A stretch of DNA of 64,000 nt, taken from contig CALRQP020000016.1 in NCBI GenBank assembly GCA_943370355.1, positions 1 through 64,000 on the forward strand, written 5' to 3'. The position numbers and the translations under genes are program-made. This document shows, piece after piece, positions 62,716 through 64,000 of the stretch. The notes under the pieces were generated by a model. The model had not been told where the DNA came from. It saw only the letters and a list, made by a program, of their open reading frames with translations, and searched no databases. The DNA is from JADCGM01 sp943370355. Its GTDB lineage: Bacteria; Pseudomonadota; Alphaproteobacteria; Sphingomonadales; Sphingomonadaceae. Position 1 is the stretch's first letter. Each line of letters begins with the position of its first letter.

Positions 62716-64000
62716 TCGGTGCCCTCGGGCGCAGGGACGGGAGGGTCCTGCACCGCGGCGGCGAGGCCATTCGCCTGCCGCGCGGCCGCCGCCTCGGCCG
62801 CTTCGATCTTCGCCTTCTTGGCGGCCCAGTCGGCTTCGAGCACGTCGAGCGTCCGCATCGCGGTCTGCGGCTCGAACAGATAGGTCAGCACATCGCGCGC
62901 GATCGGCGCTGCGGCGGTGCCGCCATGGCTGCCATGTTCGACAATTACCGCACAGGCATAGCGCGGCTCGACGGCCGGCGCGAAGCTCACGAACAGCGCA
63001 TGGTCGCGGAATTTCCACGGGAACATGTCGCTGTTGGTATAGCCGCGCCGCCGGTCGGCCATGGTGATCGCGCGCACCTGCGCCGAGCCGGTCTTGCCGG
63101 CGATCTGGAAGGCGTCGGTGCGGGCCTTCGCCCAGAAGGCCGTCCCGGCCCGCGAATTGACCACATCGCTCATTCCGGCGCGGATCACGTCGAGCTGCTC
63201 CGGCGGTACCCCAAGATCGTCGCTCGGGACCGACGCGCCTCCGATCAGCCGCGGCACCACGCGGCGGCCGCTGGCAATGCGCGCCGACATCACGGCAAGC
63301 TGCAACGGCGTCGCGATCGTATAGCCTTGGCCGATCGAGGCGTTGAGCGTCTCGGCCACGATCCAGTCCTTGTCGAAGCGCTTCCGCTTCCAGGCGGGGG
63401 TCGGCATCAGCCCGTCGCGCATGCCCGATATCGGCAGGTCGAATTTTTCGCCCCAGCCGAACTTACGCCCGGTTGCTGCGAGCCCATCGATGCCGACCGC
63501 GCGCCCCATCGTCCAGAAATAGACGTCGCAGCTCTGCGTGATCGCGCGGTGCATGTCGACGGCGCCGTGGCCACTATGCCGCCAGCAGTGGAACGTATGA
63601 CTGCCGAGCCGGTAGGTGCCGCCGCAGTTGACGGTCTGGTCGGGCGAAATCCCTGCCGCGAGCGCTGCGAGCGCCGTCGTCATCTTGAAGGTCGAACCGG
63701 GCGGATAGAGGCCCTGCACCGATTTGTTGATCAGCGGGTGATGGTCGCTCTCCATGAGCGACGTCCAGTTGGCGCGTGTGATGCCCTGCGAGAAGACATT
63801 GGGATCGAACGCCGGCATCGACAGCATGCACAATATGTCGCCGGTCCAGCAGTCCATGACGACGACGCTCGCCGAATCGCTGCCGATGCGGCGCGCGGCA
63901 TAGCTTTGCAGGTCGCGGTCGATGGTCAGCTTGACGGTCTCGCCAGGCTTGTCGTGGATCTCGTCGAGATCGCGCAGGATGCGGCCGCGCGCGTTGACCT
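62712..64000 (-). CDS. mrdA: Penicillin-binding protein 2, C-terminal part (cut by window edge)
   Basis: The last 428 or so codons of a class B PBP. The transpeptidase motifs are present: STFK in LYPPGSTFKMTTALA, SCD in ITQSCDVYFWTMG and KTG in IAGKTGSAQV. The end is an Ala/Lys-rich tail after FEPQTAMRTLDVLEADW. The N-terminal anchor and pedestal lie beyond the window. PBP2 crosslinks peptidoglycan in the elongasome with RodA, whose ATG overlaps its stop. The open frame continues unbroken to base 64000. Confidence 0.95.
   Translation of the reverse strand, partial: VNARGRILRDLDEIHDKPGETVKLTIDRDLQSYAARRIGSDSASVVVMDCWTGDILCMLSMPAFDPNVFSQGITRANWTSLMESDHHPLINKSVQGLYPPGSTFKMTTALAALAAGISPDQTVNCGGTYRLGSHTFHCWRHSGHGAVDMHRAITQSCDVYFWTMGRAVGIDGLAATGRKFGWGEKFDLPISGMRDGLMPTPAWKRKRFDKDWIVAETLNASIGQGYTIATPLQLAVMSARIASGRRVVPRLIGGASVPSDDLGVPPEQLDVIRAGMSDVVNSRAGTAFWAKARTDAFQIAGKTGSAQVRAITMADRRRGYTNSDMFPWKFRDHALFVSFAPAVEPRYACAVIVEHGSHGGTAAAPIARDVLTYLFEPQTAMRTLDVLEADWAAKKAKIEAAEAAAARQANGLAAAVQDPPVPAPEGTE

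Overview
The window is GC-rich, densely coded and almost wholly chromosomal in character. Gene content points to an alphaproteobacterium of the order Sphingomonadales (Sphingomonas/Sphingopyxis/Sphingobium type); the genus cannot be fixed from sequence alone. Supporting signs are an NDUFA12-type complex I accessory protein, DUF2155 and DUF2794 proteins, a tonB-exbB-exbD-exbD array, PhaR, Bpt and Aat together, an RNase E with Arg-rich C-terminal tail, and a G/C-rich palindromic intergenic repeat present in five copies.

Layout. 1-149: edge of an IS5-family element. 0.2-4.5 kb: exoD-like gene, small exported protein, ssb, then NDUFA12-mlaD-DUF2155 facing aat and an Lrp regulator. 4.6-9.7 kb: histidine-kinase-like protein, trxB, LysR regulator, polysaccharide-deacetylase-like protein, tRNA(CAU), lone receiver domain. 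9.7-13.8 kb: DUF2794-serine acetyltransferase, VIT transporter, and an OxyR/AhpC/AhpD peroxide module. 13.8-20 kb: bpt, ilvA, a beta-hydroxyacid dehydrogenase, corA, and a periplasmic pair (BepA-like M48 protease, DsbA). 20-28 kb: rne diverging from amiC-mrcA-prfB; prfB contains the programmed +1 frameshift. 28-38 kb: sseA-metC-mscS operon, queF, a PHA-related group (thiolase, PhaC-like, phaR), a large exported TPR protein, queC-queE. 38-42 kb: MOSC protein, an intergenic micro-ORF with a full-length Shine-Dalgarno, enoyl-CoA hydratase, homodimeric E1/transketolase-like enzyme. 42.3-44.2 kb: accessory patch with an AT-richer HEPN-domain gene, a moaE 3' fragment and a RelE/RHH toxin-antitoxin pair, inserted next to moaE-moaD-pgsA. 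45.7-50.1 kb: nitroreductase, M15-like protein, MAPEG, GST, uvrC. 50-55.5 kb: GH24 lysozyme, pteridine reductase-folB, exported protein, TonB system. 55.7-61.4 kb: YpfJ-type metalloprotease, S1/P1 nuclease, and a LysR-controlled four-gene operon (CMD, alpha/beta hydrolase, PNPOx-like, DUF1348) with a clear operator dyad. 61.4-64 kb: tRNA-Lys, rodA, and mrdA cut by the right edge.

Functional themes are envelope building (amiC, mrcA, mrdA-rodA, mlaD, tonB system, BepA/DsbA), peroxide and electrophile defence (ahpCD/oxyR, trxB, GST, MAPEG, CMD operon), queuosine (queF, queC, queE), molybdopterin (moaD, moaE), N-degron tagging (aat, bpt) and polyhydroxyalkanoate metabolism. No complete previously undescribed multi-gene system is evident. 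The best candidates for new biology are the micro-ORF/leader near 39.0 kb, the moaE-flanked toxin-antitoxin cassette with its neighbouring HEPN gene, and several extreme overlaps (DUF2155/aat; phaR/phaC-like start codons).
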